The notes beneath the pieces were generated by a model that was not told the DNA's origin, made no database searches, and worked only from the letters and a program-made list of their open reading frames with translations. A DNA stretch of 64,000 nucleotides from Homarus americanus. Its lineage: Eukaryota > Arthropoda > Malacostraca > Decapoda > Nephropidae. Position numbers and translations under genes: made by a program. Positions 49,158 to 60,378 of the stretch are shown here, one piece after another (the first letter of the stretch is position 1; each line of letters opens with the position of its first letter). The stretch is taken from assembly GCF_018991925.1 (NCBI RefSeq), contig NW_024748870.1, positions 2,305,334 to 2,369,333 on the forward strand. The letters run 5' to 3'.

Positions 49158-49748
49158 TACCATGTGTAGTAACCACAGACAAATTACAGGAATACATGTA
49201 AAACCCATAGCACTTAAACCAGATAATGTCATAGCATTATATATACTATACCGTAGTACTATGCTTAGTCACCCACATATGGTAGGAATGGCAGGCACTC
49301 TAGAAACTGAGGTGCTGTATAGGAATTTCACATACTATGAGATACAACGAAATGGTGTAAATATCATGATTATAACCACTATCTGAGAAAGTGATGAGAA
49401 GTGGCATAATACAAGACCTCAACCAGAAAAACACAATACCAAACATTTGTAACGAAGGAAAGTTATACAATATTATGCATAGGTAACTGAGCATTGATTA
49501 TTTTATATAGTTATATGATGTTAACTGTTCTAATTGCATCTTGTAACACATTGTGCATGCAGACACATAGAAACACCTTGTGGTAAATACTATCTACAGA
49601 GTAACTGGCAACTCAGGAAGCCAAGACTACCAACATCCACTTTGACTCATGAGTGTTTTCAGAATTCATGGTCATACTGCAGGAACCCATAAAGGTGCAG
49701 AATAATATTTTGCTGACTGTACAGTACAAACTAAATATTATAAACAGA
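49158..49748. other. Intergenic sequence
   Basis: AT-rich, with no recognisable feature. Confidence 0.5.
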
Positions 49749-50114
49749 CAGGGGCAGATCCAGGGGAGGGGAGGGGTGTCCCAGGGGGGTCTGAACTTCC
49801 CCCTTTTCAACAGAAAATTCCAATACTTTTTCTTTAATGCAGTATTGTACTCAGGCATTTTTGTATAGTAAAAAATTATTGCTATTGACCTCAGAATATC
49901 TCCTTATATCATGTGCACATGTTTCAAAATGACCTAAAAATGCCCATGATATTGGACAGATTAAAAAAAAAGAGTCTGGGTGGGAGGGGGCTTATGGCAA
50001 CCCCCCCCTTCCATAAACTCCCCAGCTGGATGGGCGCAGTGTTCATCATGTCCCCCCCCCCCTCACCCACAACTTCTTGGATCACCCCTTTTGATATTCC
50101 TGGATCTGCCCCTG
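49749..50114 (+). mobile_element. MITE with CAGGGGCAGATCCAGG termini (366 bp)
   Basis: The left end CAGGGGCAGATCCAGG is mirrored by CCTGGATCTGCCCCTG at 50099-50114. Internal G- and C-rich tracts flank an AT-rich core with AATGCCCATGATATTG. A copy in the opposite orientation lies at 59390-59690. CAGGGGC-type ends are common in hAT-like MITEs, but no clear 8-bp duplication is present, so the superfamily is not assigned. Confidence 0.75.
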
Positions 50115-50980
50115 ACAGCTAAAGAGAAAAACATACTGTGCAGTATATTTTAAATAATTTGTGCCAATAATTATCATTACAAACCTACTCCATGAACAGG
50201 ACTGAGTCTAGGTTATAATGAATATTATTACATTATATTACAGGCCCAAATTCACACCCTGGAAATACTATACAGAACCAATGTGGGTTTTGAGATAAAT
50301 ATCACTACAATACTTGAGGAAACACTAGCCCTTCAATATCCTGTAGCCAGTTTTACAGAAAATAAACAGGCCAGGAGAAGGATGATCAGGGATGTATGCT
50401 GCACTCAAAGTGTCTGGGTAGGAACAGCATCAAGATGGTTTAACAATTTGGGAGTATTATTGACCCTGGCAGAATAACAGGCTGAAAGACACACACACAT
50501 ATATGTATATTGCCGGACAGGGCTCTTTTAGCCCGTCCCTCAGCCTATTCCTTGGAACATATTTACCAAAATACATACAGACTTCCTTAATTCTCCTAGA
50601 AAACTTATGAAAAATAACCAAATAATTTAATTACCATTGTCCTCTCCATTCAATGAATTCTTTTTTTTATTGGATAAGCAATGACTACCTTAATAGGGTA
50701 TGTTTAAAATGAAGTTGCCAATTGCTTATCAATGAATTTTTGAGTAACTCTTAATGCACCTGCCATGCAATAGTTAAAGAAATTAATTTATTGTTAAGCT
50801 CATACACTCCATAAATCATAAAGAAAATATACAACTCAACATTTCCTTCTCCAAGAAAGTATTTTGCTATGCAGGCACAAACATGCACTAAAATTTTTTT
50901 AAAATACATTCCTGATTAGTGCAACAAATGCTAAAATTAAAATGTAATGGACATACTGTACTGTATATTGCATCCTAAGT
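50115..50980. other. Intergenic sequence
   Basis: No supported gene; a short CACACACATATATGTATAT run lies near 50490. Confidence 0.5.
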
Positions 50981-50984
50981 TTAA

Positions 50985-51731
50985 CCCTTAGACCCCGGGT
51001 GACGTTCCAGAACGAGCGCCTATTTCCACCAGTGATTAATGCCCAGCGCGGGTTACCAGGTTCCAGTGTGACTATTTGCCTCTCACACCATACCTCGGCC
51101 ACAGGGAAGCTTCCTGAACATAATTATCTACTTTTGTTTGTTTCATTTCCATTGTTTGTCCATTTTATCATGTTGTATCAAAGTAATATTGCTAAAAGTA
51201 GTGTAGTTGTAGTGTAATGTAGTTTTACTGTAAAATAATGCTATGATTATGTTATAAATGTATTTATTTGTGGAAATATTATTATTTTATGTATTACTTG
51301 CTCTACCAAACACAAAGACAGCCAGAGAGCTGGCGACCGACTGGTGAGTGTTGCCAAGCAGTTTTTATGAAAATTAATGCAAATAAAATATTCAAAATGA
51401 ATTATTTGTAGCAAATAATTATTAAGATCGGTAAATATATGTATTATTGGCCACCTCGGACACAAAGGCGAGCTAAAAATAGCTGTTAAGTGCGTAAGGA
51501 CCACGAGTGTTAGCCGTCAAACCAACACTGTCTCCTTATCTCCTACCCCCTCCTCCCTCCCTCCATGCAGCCTACGAAGTTTCTAGAGGGTCAATATATA
51601 GTTTTTCTTAATTATTTTTTATTGTTTTATCATTTAAAAAGGTTAAAAAAATTTTGGGAAAAGCTGATTTTTCTCCATTTACCAGTGGGTGTGGGGTACT
51701 GCCAACAGCACACTAACCCGGGGCTTAAGGG
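50985..51731. mobile_element. piggyBac-like MITE (747 bp)
   Basis: The 5' end is CCCTTAGACCCCGGGT, preceded by TTAA (50981-50984). The 3' end is ACCCGGGGCTTAAGGG followed by TTCA, a one-base departure from TTAA. CCC...GGG ends at a TTAA target are the piggyBac signature. No transposase remains. It lies about 70 bp beyond the stop codon of the minus-strand RS-rich gene, so it may form part of that gene's 3' UTR. Confidence 0.7.
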
Positions 51732-51798
51732 TTCAGTAAGTTCAAAGCCTTCTCATTGATGAGCAGGTCAAAACATATTCATTTCATCTTGAATAAAC

Positions 51799-51876
51799 TT
51801 ACTCATCATTATCATGTTGAATGGGTGGAATGACATCCAGCTGGGCAATTTTCTCCTTCACTTTCACTGAAACTTG
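51799..51876 (-). CDS. RS-rich protein gene, terminal coding exon
   Basis: After a strong acceptor on the minus strand (TTGTTTTTTCCAG, border at 51877) the frame reads QVSVKVKEKIAQLDVIP and PIQHDNDE and ends with TAA at 51801-51799. The exon starts in phase 0, matching the end phase of the exon at 59050-59196, and its acidic end is a natural C-terminus. The intron between them would be about 7.2 kb and full of transposons. Another exon between them cannot be excluded. I do not recognise the protein family from this piece. Confidence 0.6.
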   Translation of the reverse strand, partial: QVSVKVKEKIAQLDVIPPIQHDNDE

Positions 51877-52022
51877 CTGGAAAAAACAAAACAAAAAACT
51901 AGTAAATAGAAAACAATAAATAATGACACATAATGAAAGAGACACATGGAGGCAGGGATTTTTTCTAAGAAATATTTACTAGTGGGCCATATATAAAAAG
52001 AACATACAGAACACAACATGCA

Positions 52023-52927
52023 CAGGTATCCTTCTATATACGAAGTGTTAAGTGAATTTTCGTATCTTAAATAAAAGAACAGATGGGAAATATAGGGTTC
52101 GGTTCACCAATGACAAAAATACCCCAATATCGTACCCCAAAAACACAAAACTGATTCACAAACAAGAACAAAGCCTACCAAACTAATGATAAATAGTACA
52201 CAACTATTATTTACTTCCAATAGTATATGAAATTACTACCTAATACTGTACATGAAAGATCAATAAAATACTGTTTATCTTTGGTACATTACTTTTGGGA
52301 GGGCAGTCTGGGGCTCACCACAAGAGGGTGAGAACGGGTAGACTGAGTGAAGGCTTTACTCAGCGAGATGAGGAGGGTTGTCCACCTCATCACTGTTGTC
52401 TGCCAAGGACACCACAGTCTTCAGCATGCTTGTAAATTGTGGCCACAGTAGAAGCAGCTAGACCAAGATCCTTCCCAATAATGGTAAGGCCATCACTGCA
52501 TTCATAACACTTAATTACTTCCAGCTTTGTCTCAAAAGTCACAGACAGCCTTTCGTGGTTTTTACGGTGAAGTACAGGTTGCCGAAGATTCAGCAGAACG
52601 CTTGGATGCCATAACAAAAGGATGACACAAATACACATGGATAAAGAGAGATCACCTCACACACAATGAATGTTAAGACACAGGCTTGTGGGAGATGCAG
52701 AAGGGAGAGGGGGTGGTATGATCAGTGAGCAAGGATACGTCTCTGCGTATCTCTCCCCAAGAAGGCTGCACCAGCTGACTCCTGGAGTGCGAAATTTGAA
52801 TTTTGGCCAAGGCCCAAATTCGTATAGGCAGGTGAAACTTTCTTATATTAAAATTTATGTGTCAATTTAGGAAATTCGTATAAGCAAATTTTTGTATCTC
52901 AAACTTTCGTATATCGAAGGATACCTG
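52023..52927 (-). mobile_element. Tigger-type element, about 905 bp
   Basis: The ends CAGGTATCCTTCTATATACG and, on the other strand, CAGGTATCCTTCGATATACG frame subterminal TTTCGTAT-type repeats. No TA duplication is evident, so the borders may be eroded. A transposase start is read on the minus strand. Confidence 0.75.
52393..52551 (-). pseudogene. Tigger transposase N-terminal fragment
   Basis: The minus-strand frame RLSVTFETKLEVIKCYE followed by GKDLGLAASTVATIYKHAED has the CENP-B-type helix-turn-helix pattern (S.E.KL.VI...E...... I...LGL..STV.TI.K). It runs to a stop at 52390 and has no catalytic domain. The element is therefore nonautonomous. Confidence 0.7.
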
Positions 52928-53281
52928 CCTTTAGTATGGTTCATTTGCAACTAATTGTGAAATACTGTACACGATATCATGAAACTGAAAGTGACATTTT
53001 ATTGAAGATGTTTAAATCATGAACATTTTATACAATGGAGTAACTGCGGTGCTGCTGTACAGTGACAGTGGAGGAACTTCAAGAAAAAATAGTTTATACT
53101 TTTATTCAAAAAATTATTCTCAATGGGGAGTTGATGCTTGGTGGGTCAGTTGAAAGTCATGTGTGATGTTTCATAATGCAGTATGTATTTAAAATATGCT
53201 AAGAGACTTAGAGCAAGTGAGTTTAGTTGTGAGTAAATTAGGTATTTTTTAAATACTACAGGGGGTCCTCGCTATACATTG
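52928..53281. other. Intronic/intergenic sequence
   Basis: AT-rich; nothing recognised. It would lie inside the long last intron of the RS-rich gene. Confidence 0.5.
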
Positions 53282-53283
53282 TA

Positions 53284-54139
53284 CAGTGACCCCTCGTTTA
53301 ACGAATGCCTCGGTTAATGAAATTTCGGTTAACGAACTGCCTTCCATAAGGATCTTCAATTTGGTTAACGAACAAAAATTCGGTTAACGAATTTCTTACG
53401 AACCGACCTCAACATGTTTTCGCTTGCACTGACCGGGCAACCAGCTTTAGTATCAGTCCGCCAATACATTAATCGGTTCTAGGGCTTAAATTCCTTACTA
53501 ATTTAGTAAATATCAAGAAGTTTATACTATTCAATAATTTTAAAAGTTTAATATTCAATTTTTTAGTCATTTTAACAATTATTGAACATAATTGAAGGTA
53601 AAGTGACTAGTTTAATGCGCGGCATCCAGCCTCTTAACACAGCAAACAGGCGTTAGTCTCTCTCTGTTTTCACTGGAGGTAACATCTTGCTTGAGACTCT
53701 CTTCAACTAAATGCTTTTTTCTGTGTTTCCAAGCAAATTATTGGTCATTTTGAAATATATTTTACATATTGACAATATATAATGCAGTGCAGTGTTGATT
53801 TAAAGAAAATAATCTTGAATTACACCAAGAGAGCTAAAATTTTATGGGTGAAATGGCGCCATGGGGTGACTTCTCTTCCACCCCAATGCCTTCTCTTCTT
53901 CCTTCTCCTCCACCCCCATTCTAAATCCCATCATCATCATCATCATCATCCAGGATCCTTCTACATACACACCTCAAAGTAAGTGAACTTTTCTACCATT
54001 TTTGTTGAATTTAGGAAATTTTCGGTGAGCTGGAACTAATTACCCAAAATCCCATTGAAACAATGGTTTCGGTTAACGAACTTTTCGGTTAACGAACGAC
54101 CTTCTGGAACGGATTGAGTTCGTAACCGAGGGGTCACTG
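53284..54139. mobile_element. Tigger-type element, 856 bp, no transposase
   Basis: The ends CAGTGACCCCTCGTTTAACG and CAGTGACCCCTCGGTTACGA (other strand) are flanked by TA on both sides. Many GGTTAACGAA subterminal repeats are present. The interior has no transposase motif; it includes a (CAT)n run at about 53929-53950 that gives a poly-histidine frame. Confidence 0.85.
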
Positions 54140-54434
54140 TACTGGTATACGTTATTTCACATACTGTATACAGTATGTCACTGACAAATATAGGAACAAA
54201 ATTTCATTATACATGTCACTTGTATTACATATACGTCATCTGCATCATCCACTGTTTTATACTAAGTCTGTGTGTACAGTCTCACCCAAATGTTTGTTAA
54301 CTCTCCCAGGCAGCTATTGCTGCACTGCCTGCTTCAGTTGTATGAACTTGAGTCTGTTACTTCGAACCTTTAGATTCATTCGAATCGGTTTCATGTTCTG
54401 GTTGATACTGAGACAGTTTCAAACATCTTGTATA

Positions 54435-54790
54435 CAGGAGGCTCCCGGGTTATGAACGGGTGAAGTTCCTGAGTCGGATTGTACGTAAGTCGGAACACGT
54501 ATTATGTGCGTACCGTACTTACAGAACAATGTTTAAAATCCCACTATATATAGTTTAAGTCCTTATGTACATCTGAAATCACTTAATTTAGGACAAAAGA
54601 AGAAATAGAATGACAAAATACAGTAAATGAAAGCAAAAAATAGGACAAAAGAAGAAATAGAATGACAAAATACAGTAAATGAAAGCAAAAAATAAGTCAT
54701 CAGGTAAATAAAATACAGTATCGGCCTATTTTTGGAGTATCGGAATCAGTGGAATTTCGACCGATATGTTATTATATACTGCATACATAC
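54435..54790. mobile_element. 5' fragment of another Tigger-like element
   Basis: After TA, CAGGAGGCTCCCGGGTTATG is followed by GTACGTAAGTCGGAAC, a typical Tigger subterminal style. No matching right end was found. A 52-bp direct duplication (54589-54640 and 54641-54692) lies inside. Confidence 0.5.
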
Positions 54791-54832
54791 ATACAGTATT
54801 ACTGGTAAAGGTAGTCACAATAACCTGAGTTT

Positions 54833-55668
54833 CAGTGTTTCCACTTTCAAGGAAATTTCTTTATTTTAAGAAAATTTGGTGCTCACAAGGAACTTTTTAA
54901 GGAAATGATAAATCTAAGGAAATTCAAAGAAAATCAGGAGTTGGGAATAAAATAAGACCGAGTATTTTATTTTTCATCAAAATACAGTGTATATGGAATC
55001 AATATAATAATTCTGGCCAAATTCTTCTTGTTTCTAAGCCTAAACAGTGCTTACAATTATTACATAGAGTATTCAGGTACTGTACAGGACATAAAAGAGG
55101 TTCTCTGCCTGCCTACAGTCACCATGGATCTAAGGGATGGTTGAAAAGTACCATATTGCTTATATCCTGTACTAATAATGATCATTTATTCTATGGAGTC
55201 CTGTAGTGTTTCATCATTTAATCAATGGATTCTGTATAATTACTGTACATGGTTAGTTAATAATAGTGAGTTTTTAAGGAGTTTCATTCCTACAAGGTAA
55301 AAAGAATTAAGATATATGTTGTAACTTATGGGAAGATGTCGTATTTGTGTGCTCATTATACTGCATCACTTTCTTAGTCTCTAAGCAGGTTTACAGCACT
55401 TCAGTCTGCCTCCTGAAGATGTTTGACTGTTGCATTAATGTGGGTAATGTGACTATAGGGATTATTAATTTATTAGGCACTGGGCCCCGTGGGTCTCAGG
55501 ACTAGTGTCTACCATAACAGCTCTACAGGAATGATCCAGCTTTCTTTTCACTGGAAGTTTTTCATCAAAGGAAGTTTATAAGGAAATTGAATAATTATTT
55601 TTAAAGGAAATCTGAGGAATTTTTACAACCCGATCAAGAAAAGAAAATTTCAAAATGTGGAAGCACTG
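54833..55668. mobile_element. hAT-like nonautonomous element (836 bp)
   Basis: The left end CAGTGTTTCCACTTTCAAGG pairs with CAGTGCTTCCACATTTTGAA from the other strand at 55668. Flanking octamers CTGAGTTT and ATGAGATT agree at six of eight positions, compatible with an old 8-bp hAT target duplication. No transposase was seen. AAGGAAATTT-like subterminal motifs occur at both ends. Confidence 0.6.
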
Positions 55669-55834
55669 ATGAGATTCTGGACTACGAGTTAGAGGATCCT
55701 TCATTAGGGCAATCACAGACCACTAAGGGTTCTACCATTACCAATGCCCCACATATTAACTGAAAGAAACAAGGCACACCTCAATCCCTGGTCAACTGTG
55801 GTGGTTTGTGACTACACCAAACAGGTTTACCATA

Positions 55835-58473
55835 CAGTCAACCCTCGCTTTACGCGGTCCCACATTCCGCGTTTCCCCGTTTACGCGGTACCCTACCGAA
55901 ACCGGAATGCTCACATTACGCGGTGCGTGTACCCCTTTAAGCGGAGAGCGGCTGGCGAGCCGCGCCATTTTTGGATCCAAACCTCCCGCCATCTCTCCCG
56001 CCCTCCGCCATGTTGTGTAAGCGGCGCGAGTAGGTTGCGCAGTGTGTGTCTTTGTTGCGTTATCAGTGACGTCATATGACATATCGGACTGTAATTGGGC
56101 CATGCATCCTTACCTCCCTCCGCTGCTAGCTGTGATTGGTTTAAAGTAATATGACGTGTCCACCTGCGGGAGGGGGGAAGGAGGAAAGACGACGCTTGAC
56201 CTAGCTGCGGCAGTTTCATCCCTCCAGGCCACACCGTGTAATCGTGCATCCATTGTTCTGTAAAATGGGTTCCGCTGGACCACCGCCCCCAGAGAGAAAC
56301 CTTTCCTTACCTGGACCCAGCTGCCCTAAGCCAAAGAAGACACGACGTTCCTCAAGCTACGAAATTAAGTATAAGATCATACAAGAGTTGGAGAAAGGAA
56401 CAAGACAGGTTGATCTCGCGCGCCAGCATGGTGTTAATGAGTCTACGATCAGGACAATTAAGAAGGATGCAGCCAAGATAAAGGAGCACATGAACATCAC
56501 AAAGTCTACAGGTGCTTCTATGATCAAGTATTTCCACAACCAGGTGCTTCTCAAGATGGAAAAATTACTAGTGAGCTACTTGGTGCGTCAGGCGCGACGG
56601 AACATGGCTGCGGACACGCGCTCAGTTAAGGAGTATGCACGTGAACTGTATGCTGCAGTGTCACGAAAGATGGGAATTACAGAGCCCAAACCCTTTAATG
56701 CTTCCTCTGGGTGGTTACAGAGGTTTAAGAAGAGGAACAAGATCACCAATATCAACATTGGTGGTGAAGAAGCTAGTGCTGACCGTGTTGCGGCTAGGGA
56801 ATTTCCTCCGTTTTTATGTGAGATTATGGAGGAAGGACAGTACACCGACGACCTGGTGTTTAACATGGACGAATCTGGTCTTTTTTGGAAAAAGCTACCT
56901 TCCAAGACCTTCGTTGTGAAGAATGCCAGCAAGATTCGGGGCCGGAAGTTGCAGAAGGAGCGCATCACCGTCCTGTTTACCACCAATGCCTCCGGTACCT
57001 GTAAGCTCAAGTTATCGGTGATCCACACAGCACGCAAGCCGCACGCCTACAAGAGCATGGACATGACCAAGCTAACTGTCCACTGGCTGACCGCACGTAA
57101 GGCGTGGATGTTCTCTACACTGTCCCTCTCCTGGTTTGATGACTGTTTCCTTCCCGATGTGAAGAAATTCTGTGAGCAACAGAATGTGCCATTCAAGGTT
57201 TTGTTGCTGCTGGACAACGCACCAGGACACTCGCCCCTACTGTTAGATCGTCACCCCAACGTAAAAGTGGTCTTCCTTCCTCCCAACACTACGTCTATAT
57301 TACAGCCCATGGACCAAGAGTTAATCTGTAATGTAAAAGCTGCATTCTCTACTAAAAAATTCAAGCTCCTGAACGACTACACCAACACCAGGGAAGAGTT
57401 GTGTAACCTGAGTGACACCACCACCGATAGCAAGAGCGAAGACGACGAGGATCAACAGTTGGCAGAGCAATAAATACTTTTCAAACAATTCTGGAGAATA
57501 TTCAACATCAAGAAAGCTGTGGACTTCTTGGTGGAGGCATGGGATCAGCTGTCTGTAGCAACTGTTCGTCACGCATGGAGACATGTGTTGCAAGGCATTC
57601 TGGCCGTTAGGCAGAGTCAATCTGTGACTGGTGAGGTTCAGACTGTTGCAGTAGCAGTGGACCTTGCCAGAGAAGCTGTGCAGAGTGTTACAGCTGCAGG
57701 CTTCTCCGAGACCACCAACGACGGCATCCTGGAGGTGATAAGGGATCCTGATGTGACTACCGATGAGATGGTAGATGATGATGACGTCAGTGAAGAGACA
57801 GGTGGTGCGTCATCCCAAGAAGAACGCCTCTTATCCCATAGTAATGTTAGGGGTGCCATCGAGTGTATCGAGAAAGTCACGCTCTTCCTTTCCGACGACC
57901 CCGACGCACACAGGTATGAAATCTTCACTACCCAGCTGTTGCAGACTATGGAGCCCTACATCAAGGTTTATCACGACAACATAAACACCAGCCGTCAGCA
58001 AAGCATAACAGAGTTCTTCGCCCGCAACCCACCACAGCCAGCCCAAGCCAGTGATAGTGACAGAGGTAGAAACAGTGATGATGACTTTGAGGGATTTGTC
58101 AGGGAGGCCCTGACAAGTGTGGATGACAGTGATGATGACTCACCTGAGGGCCAGTAGCCTGCCCTCTGCCTCGGAACCAGCCTCCATTCCCGTACGCTGA
58201 CCCATCTCTTCTACTAACGTAAGTGTTAACCCCAACCTTGTTTTTTTCTAACCTAACCTTCAGTTTATTGACTGTTCCTTTCTATATTATGTGTGGGTGA
58301 ATACCATCATAAAGTTAAGATGTTATTTTTAGTAAAACGTACATATTGTGTCGGGAAAAAGTGGAGTTTGGGGGTCGGCCCGGTCTCTATTTCAATTAAT
58401 CCCATATGTTATGTTGTTCACTTTACGCGGGCCGCCGTGGGTTGAATTAACCGCGTAAAGTGAGGGTTCACTG
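55835..58473 (+). mobile_element. Near-complete Tigger (pogo) transposon, 2639 bp
   Basis: Termini CAGTCAACCCTCGCTTTACG and CAGTGAACCCTCACTTTACG (other strand) are each flanked by TA (55833-55834, 58474-58475). TTTACGCGG-type motifs repeat at both ends. A GC-rich 5' region of 430 bp precedes one long transposase frame that ends about 316 bp before the right TIR. Length and layout are those of an autonomous Tigger. It lies antisense in the last intron of the RS-rich gene. Confidence 0.95.
56265..58157 (+). pseudogene. Tigger transposase, full length but with one in-frame stop
   Basis: The ATG at 56265 is preferred (purine at -3, G at +4); an in-frame ATG lies at 56244. Counting from the latter, residues 35-80 are a Psq/CENP-B helix-turn-helix (IIQELEKGTRQVDLARQ, VNESTIRTI). 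Residues 95-165 are the second HTH, ending NASSGWLQRF. The DDE domain follows with D209 (FNMDESGLFW), D324 (LLLLDNAPGHS) and D357 (FLPPNTTSILQPMDQ), a DD32D spacing. TAA at 57471-57473 ends the first part (409 codons). The same frame then runs open to 58157, giving FWRIFNIKKAVDFLVEAWDQL, which is the conserved region after the catalytic core, and an acidic, serine-rich tail. The whole would be 638 codons. One base change can explain the stop, so the copy was active recently or reads as a shortened protein. Confidence 0.9.
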
Positions 58474-59049
58474 TATTTCATTCCACTGTTTTTCATAGGT
58501 TCCTAACAAAATAAAACAGGACACTTGCAGAAGGTAGATTTATGAAAATGTTGCACTGCGCATTTCAAGTTACATTCTAGTCGGCATCATGATTTTTTTT
58601 CTCAAGATACTACAGGTATATCTGTTCAATCATTAATACTCATGCAACTGAAATATGGGTCCTTCAAATCTGCTAAAATGTGAAGTTCTAAAACATCCAA
58701 AGAAGTAATACATACCTCTATTCATCCAATCATCTGCCACAGTTGTACGATGTGAATTAAACTTTTATTTTATTTATTTTTTTGTTTTGTTTACATTACT
58801 GTACTTCATAAAGAGCATATAATTCAGAGGGGGAAAAGGGAAGATCAGGAAAGAAGATATAAGGATGGGATGAAGGAAGTGCTATGTGTGAATGATGGGA
58901 GAACATAGCCTCTGGTGGTTTATGGGACATCACAATACAGTAGTTAGAGGGGACTGTTTTTTGGTCTTTGAATATAGTCCATCTTCAACATAGTGGGAAA
59001 AGGCTTGCATAAAGAAAAGAAAAGAAAAGAAAAAATCTTGATTACTTAC
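58474..59049. other. Intronic sequence of the RS-rich gene
   Basis: T-rich and A-rich tracts; an AAAAGAAAAGAAAAG run lies near 59015. No other feature. Confidence 0.5.
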
Positions 59050-59196
59050 TGTGAGGGGAAAGGTGCCTTCACTACAAGTGTACATCCGATTTGAACGAAG
59101 GTAATATTTCTCAAGTTTTAAGTTGAGCACCCACAATGTTTGAATGAGAAGCCCCTGCATATCAGTATCTTCTTGCAACAACTCCTGGCATGATGC
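59050..59196 (-). CDS. RS-rich protein gene, penultimate visible exon
   Basis: The exon has 49 codons. The minus strand shows acceptor TTTTAATTTCAG before 59196 and donor GTAAGTAA after 59050. It reads ASCQELLQEDTDMQGLL, then IQTLWVLNLKLEKYYLRS and NRMYTCSEGTFPLT. It starts and ends in phase 0 and so joins without shift to the exons at 59877-60378 and 51799-51876. The leucine-rich heptad-like stretch suggests a helical C-terminal domain after the RS region. The protein family was not recognised. Confidence 0.75.
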
Positions 59197-59876
59197 CTGA
59201 AATTAAAAGATACAACAGAATAAGAAAAAGTGTACCTGATATAAGGTAGATTAATCCTGTAATCTAGGTGACTTCTCATAACACAGGCTGGCAATTGGGC
59301 CATTCACTAGTCCAGGAGAAACAAGGGATTGCCCTAAAGTTGTGCCCATGGAAATTTTAATTAATATAATGAAAAATCATCATATGTGTCAGGGGTGGAT
59401 CCAGGAATATCAAAAAGGGGTCAGTTAAATAAGTTGTGGGTGGGGGGGAACATGGTGAGCATAGTGAGCCCACCCTGGGGTAATGCCTCATCAGATTTTT
59501 TTTAGTCTGAGCAATATCATGGGCATTTTTAGGTAATTTTGAAAAATGTGCACTTGATAATAGGAGATATTCTAAGGTCAATAGTAATTAGTTTTTGCTA
59601 TAGAAAAATGCCTGAGTACAATACTGCAATTAATATAAAGTATTGGAATTTTCTGATGAAAAGGAGGGCCAGACCCCCTCCCCCCATATACTTATTATAA
59701 TATACACCCAGCCATTTTGCTCTTGAATCATACACCGGAAATGTCAGTATCTCTGATAAGATGACCAACATAAAGAAGGGAGTTTACCCCCTAGCTTGAT
59801 CAGAACATTAACAGAGGGTTAAAAGTTAAAATGCCATAAATTCTTATGAGAAAAAATATGAAAACAAATACTGTAC
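59197..59876. other. 680-bp intron of the RS-rich gene
   Basis: Bounded by GTACAG at 59876 and CAG at 59197-59199 on the minus strand. It contains the MITE copy at 59390-59690. Confidence 0.7.
59390..59690 (-). mobile_element. Second copy of the CAGGGGC-ended MITE, truncated
   Basis: It starts with CAGGGGTGGATCCAGG and carries the same internal stretches as 49749-50114 in reverse (ATGGGCATTTTTAGGT, AAAATGCCTGAGTACAAT, TTGGAATTTTCTG). The far end lacks the matching terminal repeat. Confidence 0.75.
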
Positions 59877-60378
59877 CTCTTTCAAGAGATTTACTTCCTT
59901 TAGGATATGATTGGGGTATTGTGACATGTCAGTAGTCACTGCAACTTCACACATGAGAGGTTTTGTTGGTTCTGGAGGGATAACCACTTGGTCGACACAC
60001 TCTGGAGATGTACTTTTACAGTTGTGTAGGGACTGACTTCTTGAATATTTACTTTGGGAAGGACTTCTTGAACGTCTACTTCGGGAAGGACTTTTTGAAT
60101 GTCTATTTCGGGAAGGACTTTTTGAACGTCTATTTCGGGAAGGACTTTTTGAACGTCTATTTCGGGAAGGACTTCTTGAACGTCTACTTAGGGAAGGACT
60201 TCTTGAACGTCTATTTCGGGAAGGACTTCTTGAACGTCTATTTCGGGAAGGACTTCTTGAACGTCTATTTCGGGAAGGACTTCTTGAGTATGAACTATGC
60301 GAAGAACTTCTTGAACGTCTACTTCGGGATGGACTGTTAGAAACACTTCTTGACAACTTGAGTTTGTTACCGATAGGA
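59877..60378 (-). CDS. RS-rich protein gene, exon with the arginine/serine domain
   Basis: The minus strand shows acceptor GTATTTTTTCAG (border at 60379) and donor GAG followed by GTACAG (border at 59876). The exon starts within a codon and ends in phase 0. It encodes about 11 nine-residue repeats of the type SPSRNRRSR or SPSRNRRSK, then a non-repetitive stretch (SPECVDQVVIPPEPTKP and TDMSQYPNHILKEVNLLKE). Long RS domains are typical of splicing factors and other nuclear pre-mRNA proteins, where SR-protein kinases phosphorylate the serines. A nuclear RNA-processing role is therefore likely, but no RRM, zinc finger or other diagnostic domain is visible here. Upstream exons must lie at higher coordinates, probably beyond 60.4 kb and possibly beyond the window. 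Confidence 0.8.
60043..60345 (-). repeat. 27-bp coding tandem repeat of the RS domain
   Basis: Units such as TTCGGGAAGGACTTCTTGAA followed by CGTCTAT (plus-strand sense) repeat about eleven times. The period is nine codons, and neighbouring units differ at only a few bases. Confidence 0.9.

Noticed and set aside
55744..56249. Short frames upstream of the Tigger transposase on both strands
   Set aside because: They run across the TIR and the GC-rich leader; no domain, and they are not continuous with the transposase.
60008..60340. Plus-strand frame rich in GKDFLNVYF repeats
   Set aside because: It is the antisense of the RS-domain exon; the minus strand has matching splice sites and a known kind of repeat.
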